A DNA stretch of 64,000 bases, taken from Sporolactobacillus shoreae (GTDB lineage: Bacteria; Bacillota; Bacilli; Bacillales; Sporolactobacillaceae). This document shows positions 1-9,120 of the stretch, piece after piece. How positions within the stretch are numbered: position 1 is the first letter of the stretch; every line of letters begins with the position of its first letter. The stretch lies in NCBI RefSeq assembly GCF_004684935.1, contig NZ_SRJD01000001.1, positions 1 to 64,000 of the forward strand, given 5' to 3'. The position numbers were made by a program, and so were the translations under genes. The notes under the pieces were generated by a model, which saw only the letters and a program-made list of their open reading frames with translations, ran no database searches and was not told the DNA's origin.

Positions 1-126
1 ATTTATCAACTTCGGTCGGAGCTGAGCTACATTCTGTGAAACATGAACAAGAAGAGCCGTGTGCGTAAATAGCGCACGCACGGTTCCGTGAGGGGACAGA
101 AGATGTGAATCGCTGTCCTACTCGAC
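1..126 (+). mobile_element. 3' end of a group II intron (domains V and VI)
   Basis: Bases 54-86 match a bacterial group II domain V. The 34-nt-type hairpin starts GAGCCGTG, carries the AGC triad at 55-57, has a two-base bulge (CG) in the 3' strand and closes with CACGGTTC. The GTGAGGGG linker follows, then a domain VI-like hairpin (GGACAG pairing with CTGTCC) and a 3' end CCTACTCGAC at about 117-126. The intron body and any reverse transcriptase lie upstream of the window. The insertion sits just before the pepF promoter region. Confidence 0.8.
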
Positions 127-342
127 AATCTGGCCAATAAAACAGTGCCTTGGATGAGATTCAAAGCGGTGTGAGATGCCCGCGGAAAGCGAAGAGCCGA
201 AGCGTTGATCTAACACCTCGATAACACAGGGTCAATGATTAGGGACCGGGCTCGCCCAGTTTTTCTTAGAATAAAGGTCTAAATTCAAAAGTGGATCAGA
301 TGTTTCTCCTGCTTCTGAGATCCGTTGCTCAGTTTAATTTAA
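127..342. other. Unexplained structured region between the intron end and pepF
   Basis: No ORF is supported here. The stretch is rich in short complementary segments such as GGATC(299 area)/GATCC and GGGCTCGCCC followed by a T-run at 258-262. It does not read as a tRNA or a known riboswitch. It may be 3' exon, remnant of another element, or part of the pepF leader region. Confidence 0.3.
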
Positions 343-370
343 TTGAAAAATATGGTATGTTAAATAATAT
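343..370 (+). promoter_or_regulatory. Candidate sigma-A promoter of pepF
   Basis: TTGAAA at 343-348 and TAATAT at 365-370 are separated by 16 bp. Transcription would start near 377, upstream of the GAAGGGG ribosome-binding site at 397-403. Confidence 0.4.
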
Positions 371-411
371 TGGAAAGCGTTTTTTTCAGACAAGGCGAAG
401 GGGTGCTGAGA

Positions 412-2106
412 GTGGTGACATTTGAAGATTACAAGTATGAGCGTCCTGATGTGGATGCATGTGAAAAGGCGTTTTCGGCGGCATTTGCTGCTTTCAAATC
501 GGCCTCAACGGTTAAAGAGGCCATCGAAGCGGCAGGCACAGTCAATAAGCTGCGTAAACACCTGGATACGATGTTTAATCTGGTTGAGATCAGGCATACA
601 GTGGATACGAATGATGCTTTTTACAAGGCGGAAAATGATTTCATGGATGAAGCCATGCCTATTTTTGAAGGAAAGACCACTGAATATTACAAACTACTTC
701 TAGAGTCCCCATTCCGGGAAGAACTTGAGAAAGAATGGGGCAGTCAGCTTTTCGCGCTCGCAGAAGCTCAGCTGAAGTCATTTTCGCCTGAAGTCATTCC
801 ATTGATGCAGATGGAGAACAAATGGACTTCGAAATATACAAGACTCATTGCCGCAGCGAAAATTTCTTTCGACGGTGAGGAGAGAACGATTGCACAACTA
901 GGGCCGTACACTGAATCGGAAGACCGCGTGATTCGCGAAAATGCTCAGAAAGCCCGTTTCGGTTATTTTGCGGAGCATGAGGACGAATTTGATGATATTT
1001 ATGATCACTTGGTGAAGATCCGCACAGATATCGCTCATAAGCTTGGTTTTAAGAATTATGCCGATCTCAGTTATTTCCGGATGGCCCGAATTGGCTATGA
1101 CAAAGCGATGGTCAAGGATTATCGGGAGCAGATCCGCAAGTATGTTGTTCCGGTCGCAACCCGGCTTTATGAACGTCAGCGGAAGCGGATCGGCGTGGAT
1201 GAACTTAAGTTTTATGATGAACCCTTTAACTTTAAAACCGGAAATGCGAAGCCTAAGGGTGACTCAGACTGGATTATTGAAAACGGCAAAAAGATGTATT
1301 CAGAACTCTCTCCTGAAACCGGCGAATTCTTCCGTTTCATGCTGGACCATCATCTGATGGATTTGATCGCGACAAAGGGCAAGGCGGGTGGCGGCTACTG
1401 CACCTACATTTTTGATTATGAATCCCCTTTTATTTTTTCAAACTTTAACGGGACATCCGCGGATATTGACGTGCTGACTCATGAAGCTGGTCACGCGTTC
1501 CAGGTTTATTCGACACATTCCGACATTCCGGAGTATCGTTGGCCTACCTATGAAGGTGCCGAAATTCACTCAATGAGCATGGAATTCTTCACTTGGCCAT
1601 GGATGAATCTGTTCTTTAAAGAGGATACAGAAAAAAGGAAGTTTGCTCATCTGAGCGATGCGCTGCTCTTCCTGCCATACGGAGTCAGCGTCGACGAATT
1701 TCAGCACGTCGTTTATGAAAACCCCGAACTGACTCCCGCGGAACGCAAGCAGGCGTGGAAGGAAATCGAGAAGAAGTATCTGCCGCACAGAAATTATGAC
1801 GGGCTGGATTATCTGGAGCGCGGCGGTTTCTGGCAGCGCCAGAGCCATATTTATGAATCGCCGTTTTATTACATTGACTACACGCTTGCACAGGTATGCG
1901 CGTTTGAATTCTGGAAAAAATCCCAGGAAGACTACAAGTCGGCATGGAAAGATTATATCCATCTCTGCCGGCAGGGCGGCAGTCAGTCTTTCCTTGACCT
2001 TGTTAAAACGGCGGGACTTGTTTCCCCGTTCAATAAAGGCTGTGTGGAATCAGTTGTCAACGCCGTTTCTTCCTGGCTTGACGATGTTGACGACAGTAAA
2101 TTTTAA
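412..2106 (+). CDS. pepF: M3 family oligoendopeptidase
   Basis: Cytoplasmic zinc metallopeptidase of family M3 that trims short peptides; B. subtilis YjbG is the syntenic relative. The HEAGH zinc motif lies near residues 358-362 and is followed by the downstream glutamate region (YEGAEIHSMSMEF) typical of the family. The 564-residue length fits the M3 oligoendopeptidase group. I chose the GTG at 412 because GAAGGGG at 397-403 gives 8-nt spacing and the protein then begins VVTFEDYKYERP; GTG 415 is equally possible, and a longer frame opens at TTG 370. It is a single gene ended by a strong hairpin terminator. Confidence 0.9.
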   Translation: MVTFEDYKYERPDVDACEKAFSAAFAAFKSASTVKEAIEAAGTVNKLRKHLDTMFNLVEIRHTVDTNDAFYKAENDFMDEAMPIFEGKTTEYYKLLLESPFREELEKEWGSQLFALAEAQLKSFSPEVIPLMQMENKWTSKYTRLIAAAKISFDGEERTIAQLGPYTESEDRVIRENAQKARFGYFAEHEDEFDDIYDHLVKIRTDIAHKLGFKNYADLSYFRMARIGYDKAMVKDYREQIRKYVVPVATRLYERQRKRIGVDELKFYDEPFNFKTGNAKPKGDSDWIIENGKKMYSELSPETGEFFRFMLDHHLMDLIATKGKAGGGYCTYIFDYESPFIFSNFNGTSADIDVLTHEAGHAFQVYSTHSDIPEYRWPTYEGAEIHSMSMEFFTWPWMNLFFKEDTEKRKFAHLSDALLFLPYGVSVDEFQHVVYENPELTPAERKQAWKEIEKKYLPHRNYDGLDYLERGGFWQRQSHIYESPFYYIDYTLAQVCAFEFWKKSQEDYKSAWKDYIHLCRQGGSQSFLDLVKTAGLVSPFNKGCVESVVNAVSSWLDDVDDSKF

Positions 2107-2119
2107 AATGAAGTAATAA

Positions 2120-2157
2120 ACGGTCCGGCTGATTTTGTCCAGCCGGGCCGTTTTATA
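2120..2157 (+). terminator. Rho-independent terminator of pepF
   Basis: ACGGTCCGGCTG (2120-2131) pairs with CAGCCGGGCCGT (2140-2151), followed by TTTTATAT. Confidence 0.85.
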
Positions 2158-2218
2158 TATAGGATGCATCGATCATTTTTTTTGTGTGATGAGCGGTTCC
2201 AAAAACAGAGGATTATAG

Positions 2219-2962
2219 TTAGATGCTGTATTTTTGCAACTTCCCTAAGATATTTCTAACGTACGTCTGCGTTTCAGGGAAGGGGGGGATCCCGCCATAT
2301 TTTGCGACGCTTCCTGACCCGGCATTGTAAGCGGCCAACGCAAGAGGAATACTGCCGTCATACTTATCAATTAACTGACGCAAATATTTGGTTCCACCTT
2401 CAATGTTTTGCGCAGGATCCAATGCGTCGGTGACACCGAGCGCCGCCGCTGTGCCGGGCATGAGCTGCATCAGCCCAAGGGCTCCCGCGGGGCTGACCGC
2501 AGCTGAGTTCCCGCCGGATTCCGCAGAGATTACAGACTCAATCAAACGAGGATTGACAGAATACTTTTGGCTCATTTCATTAATGATTTTACTGTAATCT
2601 GAAATTTTGTCAGAACCCGCGTTTTCCAGGTCGGAAGAGGTATCTACAGTAGCAGGCAATGTTCCGTTTACGCCTGATGCCAAACTCAAAGGTGAAGCAG
2701 ATGCCATCTGCTGCCAGAGCAGAGCGTCAGAATCGGCCGTACTGTTTCCTGTGGTCCCTGATGGCGTAGCAGAAGAACCGCTGTTCGGCAGACCACTGTT
2801 TATCCCGGTGTCCCGTTGCATCATTAGCATCAACAGGCTTAATAAGTCTGAGAAATTACTGCCCGAAGCTGTGCTTGAAGATAAGAGGTCACTCTGATTT
2901 TGGAAACTGTCCATTGCGTTCATTGAAATGAGTTTTGATAAAGTGCCCGGATCAAGTGCCAT
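2219..2962 (-). CDS. cwlQ: Lytic transglycosylase / muramidase, CwlQ (YjbJ) type
   Basis: Peptidoglycan hydrolase of the soluble lytic transglycosylase (SLT/Goose-lysozyme fold) family. The C-terminal 120 residues form the SLT domain: the catalytic Glu is in the VISAESGGN motif, followed by GALGLMQLMPGTA and the LALAAYNAG motif. The N-terminal 120 residues are low complexity (Ser, Gly, Thr) and there is no signal peptide, as in B. subtilis YjbJ. The ATG overlaps the stop of the upstream CYTH gene by one base (TAATG), so the two are translationally coupled. The enzyme activity is family knowledge. Confidence 0.85.
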   Translation of the reverse strand: MALDPGTLSKLISMNAMDSFQNQSDLLSSSTASGSNFSDLLSLLMLMMQRDTGINSGLPNSGSSATPSGTTGNSTADSDALLWQQMASASPLSLASGVNGTLPATVDTSSDLENAGSDKISDYSKIINEMSQKYSVNPRLIESVISAESGGNSAAVSPAGALGLMQLMPGTAAALGVTDALDPAQNIEGGTKYLRQLIDKYDGSIPLALAAYNAGSGSVAKYGGIPPFPETQTYVRNILGKLQKYSI

Positions 2963-3552
2963 TAAGCTCCAGCTCCTTTTTCTTTTAATGCTTCATAGAG
3001 CCGTACTATTTTACTTTTTGACGGCTGGGGGGAAAGGCCCGATTCAAGAAGAAACGACTGAAATATTGCTCCTCCAGAAATGGGATCCCCCGCCTCATAT
3101 TCGAGCTCATAATCATGGTGATCCAGATAACTGCTTTGATCGAGAAACAGTTTTCCGTTTTTATAAGGAATTTCTGTGCGTTTCGTCATCAGTTCACCGA
3201 TATGGAGCAGCTGATCCACGTCAATACCCAGATACGCGATGGCCTGCTCCACTTCGCCCGCCGGCATAATGCCATATTGGATCAGATTTTTGCTCTCATC
3301 ATCGGAAAGATCCTGATGTGTCTCAAGCACGGCACCGTCATGGGGTTGTTTCAGCGTGAAATCGTGCCGGCCGTTGACATGCCGGATGCGTAAAGCAGAT
3401 TTTTTGCCTTTAAGCCCGAAAGTCGGTGTGTCAAAATAATCATTGACCTGCTTGAAAAAAGAGGCGTCGGTTAAGCCGAACCTTCGGCAGAGCACGTTAA
3501 ATTCTTCTTTAGTCAGCATATTTTTAAATTCAATTTCCAGTTCACGTGGCAT
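2962..3552 (-). CDS. yjbK: CYTH domain protein (YjbK family)
   Basis: 196-residue CYTH (triphosphate tunnel) protein. The N-terminal E-x-E-x-K signature is seen as ELEIEFKNML, and alternating basic/acidic strands (ALRIRHVNG, FTLKQP, KLFLDQSSY) line the tunnel. Members bind or cleave triphosphates such as thiamine triphosphate or inorganic polyphosphate; the substrate here is unknown. GGGAGT sits about 8 nt before the ATG. It is first in an operon with cwlQ and divergent from relQ, an arrangement known from Bacillus. Confidence 0.85.
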   Translation of the reverse strand: MPRELEIEFKNMLTKEEFNVLCRRFGLTDASFFKQVNDYFDTPTFGLKGKKSALRIRHVNGRHDFTLKQPHDGAVLETHQDLSDDESKNLIQYGIMPAGEVEQAIAYLGIDVDQLLHIGELMTKRTEIPYKNGKLFLDQSSYLDHHDYELEYEAGDPISGGAIFQSFLLESGLSPQPSKSKIVRLYEALKEKGAGA

Positions 3553-3807
3553 CCAAAGTACTCCCGTTCATAGGCTCCCAGTTAGATAAGAACCGGAAGA
3601 CTCGTAACTTCGTATAAATTATGACATAATGATGATGAAGAAACAACTAGTGAAATAATGATTTCTTTGAAGGTGCAGCTGACAGATTTATTTGCATTTT
3701 AATCAAGTATAAAATTTAAGAAATTAGAGTTTAAGCACTATTGAGGCTTGGCTTCGACAGATTTTCTATAGAGGCATGCTGTCTCATGAATAGATGGAGT
3801 GAAGATC

Positions 3808-4431
3808 ATGGAATGGGATATTTTCCTGGCCCCCTATAAACAGGCCGTTGATGAATTAAAAGTTAAATTGCGCGGCTACAGGGATTTACATGAAGTCTCG
3901 GGGAAAAATTCTCCGATCGAGTTTGTTACCGGAAGAGTCAAGCCCGTGCCCAGCATTCTGGATAAAGCGAAACGAAAAGCGATTCCACTTGATCAGCTGA
4001 ATACTCAGATGCAGGATCTGGCGGGTATACGCGTGATGTGTCAGTTTGTAGACGACATTATGAAAGTGGTCGGACTGATTCGCGGCCGGACAGATCTGAC
4101 CGTCGTTGAAGAGCGGGATTATATCAGTGAAAAAAAGAAAAGCGGATACCGTTCCTACCATATAGTTGTTCAATACCCGGTTCAGACGGTGGACGGAGAG
4201 AAAAAAATTCTGGCGGAAATCCAGGTACGTACTCTGGCTATGAATTTCTGGGCGACAATTGAGCATTCGCTGAATTACAAATACAAAGGTAATATTCCAA
4301 CAGACGTGAAAGCGCGTCTGATCAGGGCGGCTGAAGCAGCATTTCGCCTGGATGAAGAAATGTCACAGATCCGCGAAGAAATATGGGTTGCGCAGCAGCG
4401 CTTTTTACAAAAAAATGCGGATAAAGATTAA
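3808..4431 (+). CDS. relQ: Small alarmone synthetase, GTP pyrophosphokinase RelQ (YjbM)
   Basis: Small single-domain (p)ppGpp synthetase that transfers pyrophosphate from ATP to GTP or GDP. The RelA/SpoT synthetase core is clear: PIEFVTGRVKP, the DLAGIRVMCQF motif, KKSGYRSYH and the EIQVRTLAMNFWATIEHSLNYK box with its catalytic Glu. There is no hydrolase, TGS or ACT domain. The 207-residue length matches RelQ. I chose the ATG at 3808 over the GTG at 3799 because GGAGT at 3796-3800 then gives 7-nt spacing. It heads a run with nadK and the pseudouridine synthase, as in B. subtilis yjbM-N-O. Confidence 0.93.
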   Translation: MEWDIFLAPYKQAVDELKVKLRGYRDLHEVSGKNSPIEFVTGRVKPVPSILDKAKRKAIPLDQLNTQMQDLAGIRVMCQFVDDIMKVVGLIRGRTDLTVVEERDYISEKKKSGYRSYHIVVQYPVQTVDGEKKILAEIQVRTLAMNFWATIEHSLNYKYKGNIPTDVKARLIRAAEAAFRLDEEMSQIREEIWVAQQRFLQKNADKD

Positions 4432-4495
4432 TCAATTATCGCCGGAGCGGCTATAAATTGGGTCTATTACTGATATGAAGGAGATTACGACAGGA

Positions 4496-5341
4496 ATGAA
4501 TGATAAGGACGAAACCACTGTTGCAGATGATATTGCCGCGGGAAGCCTCAAAACGTTTGCGATTGAAACCCGGGGAGACTCTTTTTCCAATACACTTCAG
4601 GAGCGCATCAAGGGAGATCTGCTCGCTTATCATCTGACCTATGATGAAACAGAACCCGACATCGTTATCTCTGTTGGCGGTGACGGCACATTGTTGCAGG
4701 CATTCCACAGGTATTCATACTGCCTCGATCATACGGCATTCGTTGGTGTCCATACGGGTCACTTGGGATTTTATGCGGATTGGACTGCTGAAGAAGTTAA
4801 AAAGTTGGTTGATTGCATTGCCGGAGAGAGTTTCAATATCGTGGAATATCCGCTCTTGCGGGTTACAGTCAGTTATAGTGATAAAAATGAACAGAAAACT
4901 TATTTAGCTCTTAATGAATGCACCATTAGAAGTAGTGAGGGACTGCTTGTCGCCGATTTAATGATTAAAGGAGAGAAGTTTGAAAGTTTCAGGGGCGACG
5001 GCCTCTGCTTCTCCACGCCGACTGGATCAACCGCATACAATAAAGGGCTTGCCGGGGCAATAGTCCATCCTTCACTGGCATCCATTCAGTTGACGGAAAT
5101 AGCGTCCATTAATAATCGGGTGTTCCGGACGCTTGGCTCTCCACTCATTCTTCCCAAACATCACAGTTGCCAGGTTAAGCCTGTAAATGAGGATCGTTTC
5201 ATTGTTACGGTGGATCATTTGTCAACACTTCATGAAAAAGTGGAACTGATTGAATCTAGCGTTGCTGAGGAAAAAGTCCGTTTTGCCAGATTTCGTCCGT
5301 TCCCTTTCTGGCGGCGTGTGCGTGATTCTTTTATCGGTTGA
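4496..5341 (+). CDS. nadK: NAD kinase (NadF/PpnK)
   Basis: Makes NADP from NAD and ATP. The GGDGT phosphate-binding motif ([17 protein letters not shown]), the second NAD kinase motif ([10 protein letters not shown]) and the [17 protein letters not shown] loop are present. The C-terminus [18 protein letters not shown] matches Bacillus NadF. About 25 extra residues precede the usual start (MKFAI-type), and no start codon exists at that position, so the extension appears real. ATG 4496 is preferred, with AAGGAG at 4478-4483 (12-nt spacing); ATG 4475 has no ribosome-binding site. Confidence 0.92.
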   Translation: MNDKDETTVADDIAAGSLKTFAIETRGDSFSNTLQERIKGDLLAYHLTYDETEPDIVISVGGDGTLLQAFHRYSYCLDHTAFVGVHTGHLGFYADWTAEEVKKLVDCIAGESFNIVEYPLLRVTVSYSDKNEQKTYLALNECTIRSSEGLLVADLMIKGEKFESFRGDGLCFSTPTGSTAYNKGLAGAIVHPSLASIQLTEIASINNRVFRTLGSPLILPKHHSCQVKPVNEDRFIVTVDHLSTLHEKVELIESSVAEEKVRFARFRPFPFWRRVRDSFIG

Positions 5342-5430
5342 ATACAGAAGAAGAGGGAGGCCCTCGGCTTCTCTGCGTCATTTAAGTAAAGGATGTGAAG
5401 TAAAATTCCTGAACCGGGAATTAAAGATCA

Positions 5431-6354
5431 ATGGAAAAAAAGTGCTATCAGCTTGTCAGAAGAATCAATTCGGCGTATCAAGATATTTCGCTTCGTGATT
5501 ATTTAAATAGAGAGATGCACCTATCACATCGGACGTTGTCTGCCATCAAATATAAGGGGGGACATTTGCTGATTGATGGGGAAGACAGAACTGTCCGCCA
5601 TATCCTTCGGGAGGGCGAAGTTCTGACGATTGTCCTTCCGCCGGAAATTCCGAGTGATTTTCTGGTAAGCGAGGAAATGCCCCTTGATATAGTATATGAG
5701 GATGATTTTTTGGTTGTCGTTAACAAGCAAGCGGGAATTCCGGTCATTCCTTCACATCAGTATCCGTCCGGTACTCTGGCTAATGGACTGCTTGCTTATT
5801 TTGAAAAAGAAAATCTTGCGTCAACGGTACATATCGTAAATCGGCTGGATCGAAATACTTCAGGGCTCATGCTTGTCGCCAAACATCGGTTCAGCCATGA
5901 GCGATTTTTTAAGATGCAGAAACAAAAAGAAATCCATCGGCGTTATCTTGCTCTTGTCAGTGGCCATGTGAATGATGAGGAAGGTTTGATCGATGCTCCG
6001 ATCGGGAGAAAGGAGGGCAGTGTGATTGAGCGCGAGGTCGACTGGCTGAAGGGAAAACGTTCGATCACACATTATAAAGTCCTAAAACAATTTTCTGACT
6101 GCACTCTTGTTGCAGTCAGACTTCAAACGGGACGGACGCATCAGATCCGTGTTCATTTTTCATTCATCGGCCACCCACTCCTTGGGGATGATTTATACGG
6201 GGGGCGGGTAGAGAAAATGGAGCGTCAGGCACTGCACAGTTTTGAACTGAGCTTTATCCATCCCTTCACAGGCGAATTCTTCCATCTGCACCAGCCCTGT
6301 CCGGAAGATATGGCGCGACTTGTGGATGGTTCGGTCGATATAACGAAAATCTGA
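5431..6354 (+). CDS. RluA/RluD-family RNA pseudouridine synthase (YjbO)
   Basis: Converts uridine to pseudouridine in RNA, probably rRNA. The catalytic aspartate is in HIVNRLDRNTSGLMLVAK (motif II), and the RLQTGRTHQIRVH motif and LLGDDLYGG follow. An N-terminal S4-like region of about 60 residues (LRDYLNREMHLSHRTL) precedes the catalytic domain. The ATG at 5431 is the only start after three in-frame stops; its ribosome-binding site (GGGA, 11 nt away) is weak. The 89-bp gap from nadK contains a small imperfect hairpin without a T-run. The RNA target cannot be read from sequence. Confidence 0.9.
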   Translation: MEKKCYQLVRRINSAYQDISLRDYLNREMHLSHRTLSAIKYKGGHLLIDGEDRTVRHILREGEVLTIVLPPEIPSDFLVSEEMPLDIVYEDDFLVVVNKQAGIPVIPSHQYPSGTLANGLLAYFEKENLASTVHIVNRLDRNTSGLMLVAKHRFSHERFFKMQKQKEIHRRYLALVSGHVNDEEGLIDAPIGRKEGSVIEREVDWLKGKRSITHYKVLKQFSDCTLVAVRLQTGRTHQIRVHFSFIGHPLLGDDLYGGRVEKMERQALHSFELSFIHPFTGEFFHLHQPCPEDMARLVDGSVDITKI

Positions 6355-6368
6355 GTTCGTCGGCAAAA

Positions 6369-7532
6369 TCAGGTGAACATCATGTTCTGACTCTGCATAC
6401 GGATACTTTGAACAAGCCCAATGCAGAGCATGCTGGATAGCAGGGAGCTGCCGCCATAGCTGAGAAAGGGTAGTGTGATTCCTGTGATCGGCATGACCTG
6501 TATTGTCATGCCGATATTTTCAAAAACCTGAAACATAATCATACCGATGATACCGGTGCAGATATATGTTCCGAAGGGATCGTGGGTGCCTATAGCTGTT
6601 TTCACGATCCTCGATATCATGAGGAAAAACAGCAGAATAACAGTAACCGAACCGATGAACCCAAAGGTCCCGCCAATCACGGAGAAGATGAAATCGGCAT
6701 AAGCTTCAGGAAGCGAGATAGACGAGTTAAAAGAATGATTGAAGAATTGCCCGGATCCTATTGAATTTAATGACTGAACAAGCTGGTATCCTTCCTGATT
6801 CTGATACTGATAAGGATTCTGCCACGCGATAAAACGGTCCTTCTGGTGGGCCTGCAATACGATATTTATTACGGATGGAAACTTAAACCAGCTAATTGCA
6901 AAAAATGTCAGAGCCGCAATGATCATCGCCATAATTCCCGTGATATATTTCCAACCGATGCCGCTGACAATAGTCATCGCGAGAATGATACTGAAAATGA
7001 CAAGTGCGGAGCCAAGGTCAGGCTGCATATTAATTAATAAAAATGGAGGCAATGACACTAGAGTAATTTTTCCAAGAAGCAATAAATCTTCACGGCTGCT
7101 TCTGATTGGATTTAGTTCATTATGTCTGTCAATAATGGACGCAAGCGAAATGATCAGAAATAGCTTCATAAATTCTGAAGGCTGCAAGTTCCCGACTCCA
7201 GGTAATTTATACCAGCCCCATGCCCCGTTAAGTTGTACAGCAAGCGGGACCGGAAAACCATGTTTCGCCAGCACAAGGCCGAGCAGCATGAAGATACCGA
7301 TACCATATAAAATCCAGTGCATCCGTTTCAGCCGGTCATAGCCAAACGCTATGACAAGCGCGCAGGCAATGGTACTGATGACATACCACATAATTTGCAG
7401 TTTTACTGATTTAAGGCCGCCTCCTCCTGTATCTATTGGCGCGTAGTAGAGCGCAACACAACTGATACAGGCAAGCGCAAAAATAATGAAAAATAAAGTA
7501 ATATCTAATTTGTATAAAGAGTCTCTGTCCAT
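6369..7532 (-). CDS. rodA: FtsW/RodA/SpoVE family SEDS peptidoglycan polymerase
   Basis: Polytopic membrane protein with about ten hydrophobic helices and SEDS hallmarks: LQPSEFMKL, QPDLGSALV, and the C-terminal FENIGMTIQVMPITGITLPFLSYGGSS. The extracellular loop ISLPEAYADFIFSVIG retains the essential Asp. SEDS proteins polymerise lipid II glycan strands with a class B PBP. The usual NGAKRW-type loop reads LNGAWGWYKLPG here. It more resembles RodA than FtsW, but no partner PBP is nearby. It is convergent with the pseudouridine synthase, only 14 bp apart, with no visible terminator. Confidence 0.88.
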   Translation of the reverse strand: MDRDSLYKLDITLFFIIFALACISCVALYYAPIDTGGGGLKSVKLQIMWYVISTIACALVIAFGYDRLKRMHWILYGIGIFMLLGLVLAKHGFPVPLAVQLNGAWGWYKLPGVGNLQPSEFMKLFLIISLASIIDRHNELNPIRSSREDLLLLGKITLVSLPPFLLINMQPDLGSALVIFSIILAMTIVSGIGWKYITGIMAMIIAALTFFAISWFKFPSVINIVLQAHQKDRFIAWQNPYQYQNQEGYQLVQSLNSIGSGQFFNHSFNSSISLPEAYADFIFSVIGGTFGFIGSVTVILLFFLMISRIVKTAIGTHDPFGTYICTGIIGMIMFQVFENIGMTIQVMPITGITLPFLSYGGSSLLSSMLCIGLVQSIRMQSQNMMFT

Positions 7533-7622
7533 AATGACGATCCTTCTGTATTGTTATCGATGGTCAAATAAAGCGGCGGGCACTTAAATAATGATAGCCT
7601 AATGGCGTAAAAAAAGAAACAA

Positions 7623-7651
7623 ATTATATATACCGTTCAGTTTCAGACCAA
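7623..7651 (-). promoter_or_regulatory. Sigma-A promoter of rodA
   Basis: On the minus strand TTGGTC (complement of 7646-7651) and TATAAT (complement of 7623-7628) are 17 bp apart. The implied leader is about 80 nt. Confidence 0.5.
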
Positions 7652-7807
7652 TTATACTATATTCGTCTGCTCCCATGATTTACTGTGTGCCGTAAACGGT
7701 AAATCATTTCGATAAAACATGGCTTCGGAGGAATATAGAGGCCTGCGACTTATGTTTTTTTTCATGGTATAATATCCGTTGGAAAGAAAAGATAATCAGG
7801 GGGTCAA

Positions 7808-8587
7808 ATGATGAATTTAACTTTAGAAGGAAGCACCTACGTCGTCATGGGTGTTGCCAACAAAAGAAGTATTGCGTGGGGTATCGCCCAGGCATTGGAC
7901 AAGGCGGGCGCCCGGCTGATATTTACGTACAATAATGAAAGGTTCCGCGAACCGGTGGAAAAACTCGCAGCCACACTGGAAGGAAAAGACAGTCTTTTCT
8001 ATCCATGCGATGTAACCAGTGATGAGGAGATTAAAGACACGTTTGCAAAAATAAAGAAAGACGTCGGTAAAATTCAGGGACTCGCGCATTGCATCGCTTT
8101 TGCCAAGAAGGAGGAATTGGATGGGGATTATATGAATACGACCCGTGAAGGATTCCTGCTGGCTCAGAACGTTAGCTCCTATTCCCTTACTGCTGTGCTG
8201 AAAGAAGCGAAGGGGCTTATGACCGACGGAGGCAGCGTTGTTACGATGACTTATCTTGGCGGCGAACGGGTTGTCAGAAATTATAACGTTATGGGCGTTG
8301 CTAAGGCAAGTCTTGACGCTAGTGTGAAGTATCTGGCAAATGATCTGGGTAAGGACAATATCCGGGTTAACGCTATTTCGGCTGGCCCTGTACGCACCTT
8401 GTCCGCAAAGGGTATCTCTGATTTCAACAGTGTGCTTAATCTGATTGAAGAAAAAGCACCGCTGCGCCGGTCAATCAGTCCCGAGGATGTTGGAAATACC
8501 GCACTTTTCCTGTTCAGTGACCTTTCGAAGAACATTACCGGCGAGACAATCCATGTAGACGCCGGATTTAATATTGTCAGCATTTAA
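7808..8587 (+). CDS. fabI: Enoyl-[acyl-carrier-protein] reductase (NADH), FabI
   Basis: Last reduction of each fatty acid elongation cycle. It is a divergent SDR of 259 residues. The nucleotide site VMGVANKRSIAWGIA and the FabI-type catalytic set Tyr-x6-Tyr-x6-Lys (YNVMGVAK) after TYLGGERVV are seen, as is SAGPVRTLSAKGI. The start lies behind GGGGGT; a TATAAT -10 is at 7768-7773. In B. subtilis this gene belongs to the FapR regulon, but I could not find a convincing FapR box. Confidence 0.94.
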   Translation: MMNLTLEGSTYVVMGVANKRSIAWGIAQALDKAGARLIFTYNNERFREPVEKLAATLEGKDSLFYPCDVTSDEEIKDTFAKIKKDVGKIQGLAHCIAFAKKEELDGDYMNTTREGFLLAQNVSSYSLTAVLKEAKGLMTDGGSVVTMTYLGGERVVRNYNVMGVAKASLDASVKYLANDLGKDNIRVNAISAGPVRTLSAKGISDFNSVLNLIEEKAPLRRSISPEDVGNTALFLFSDLSKNITGETIHVDAGFNIVSI

Positions 8588-8603
8588 ATTCTTGAGGTGA
8601 CCG

Positions 8604-8640
8604 ACAGCTTTTGTTCCGCATGGGACAGAAGCTGTTTTTT
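8604..8640 (+). terminator. Terminator of fabI
   Basis: ACAGCTTTTGTTCC pairs with GGGACAGAAGCTGT (two G-U pairs) around a GCAT loop, followed by six T. Confidence 0.85.
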
Positions 8641-8745
8641 GCTGCCCTCTTTTTTGTGAGGAAGCCCTCCTTGGCTATTTTAGCTGCACCTAATGCGAAA
8701 TCAATGCATATAGTGTCACGAGAACAATCCAGGAGGAGATATCAG

Positions 8746-9045
8746 ATGTCAGAAGGAAGGAAAAAGGAACCCAAAGTTATCCGTGTAGATAAGTTAATTA
8801 TAAAGGCAGATGAGGTGATCTTTCAGCCCGAAAAGAATCATCCGGATCTAAATCAGCCGCTGGCACCACAGGAACCACATGTACCACAGGAGCCACACGT
8901 ACCACACGTTGAAAACCGCCCGCCGATCCAGCGTGACTTTTGGGGATTCCCACTGCCGCCAAGGTTTATTGGACCTGAGAATAGTCCAGAGGCGAACCAA
9001 GGTTCAGATGAGAAAGAGGAACATAAAGAGGATCAGGAAAAATAA
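8746..9045 (+). CDS. Small proline-rich protein, possibly spore-coat associated
   Basis: 99-residue hydrophilic protein. It starts with a basic segment, then VIRVDKLIIKADEVIF, a Pro/His-rich imperfect repeat (PQEPHV, twice, then PHV), an RDFWGFPLPPRF aromatic patch and an acidic Glu/Lys tail. It has no signal peptide or helix span. AGGAGGAG at 8731-8738 fixes the ATG at 8746; an in-frame TTG at 8611 lies inside the fabI terminator and is rejected. In B. subtilis the coat gene cotO follows fabI. The position and composition suggest a coat or spore surface role, but CotO similarity is not evident. The gene has its own terminator. Confidence 0.6.
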   Translation: MSEGRKKEPKVIRVDKLIIKADEVIFQPEKNHPDLNQPLAPQEPHVPQEPHVPHVENRPPIQRDFWGFPLPPRFIGPENSPEANQGSDEKEEHKEDQEK

Positions 9046-9067
9046 GGCGTACATTTTCCCTTAATAA

Positions 9068-9101
9068 GCCGGGACCGGACTTCGGCCCCGGCCTCTTTTA
9101 T
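9068..9101 (+). terminator. Terminator after the coat-like gene
   Basis: GCCGGGACCG pairs with CGGCCCCGGC (one mismatch) followed by CTCTTTTAT. Confidence 0.8.
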
Positions 9102-9120
9102 GAGCGAAAAATTCGAGGCT

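Noticed and set aside
7653-7807. FapR operator upstream of fabI
   Set aside because: No match to the TTAGTACC dyad could be found.
8611-8745. In-frame extension of the coat-like gene from TTG 8611
   Set aside because: It begins inside the fabI terminator and the strong ribosome-binding site is at 8731-8738.
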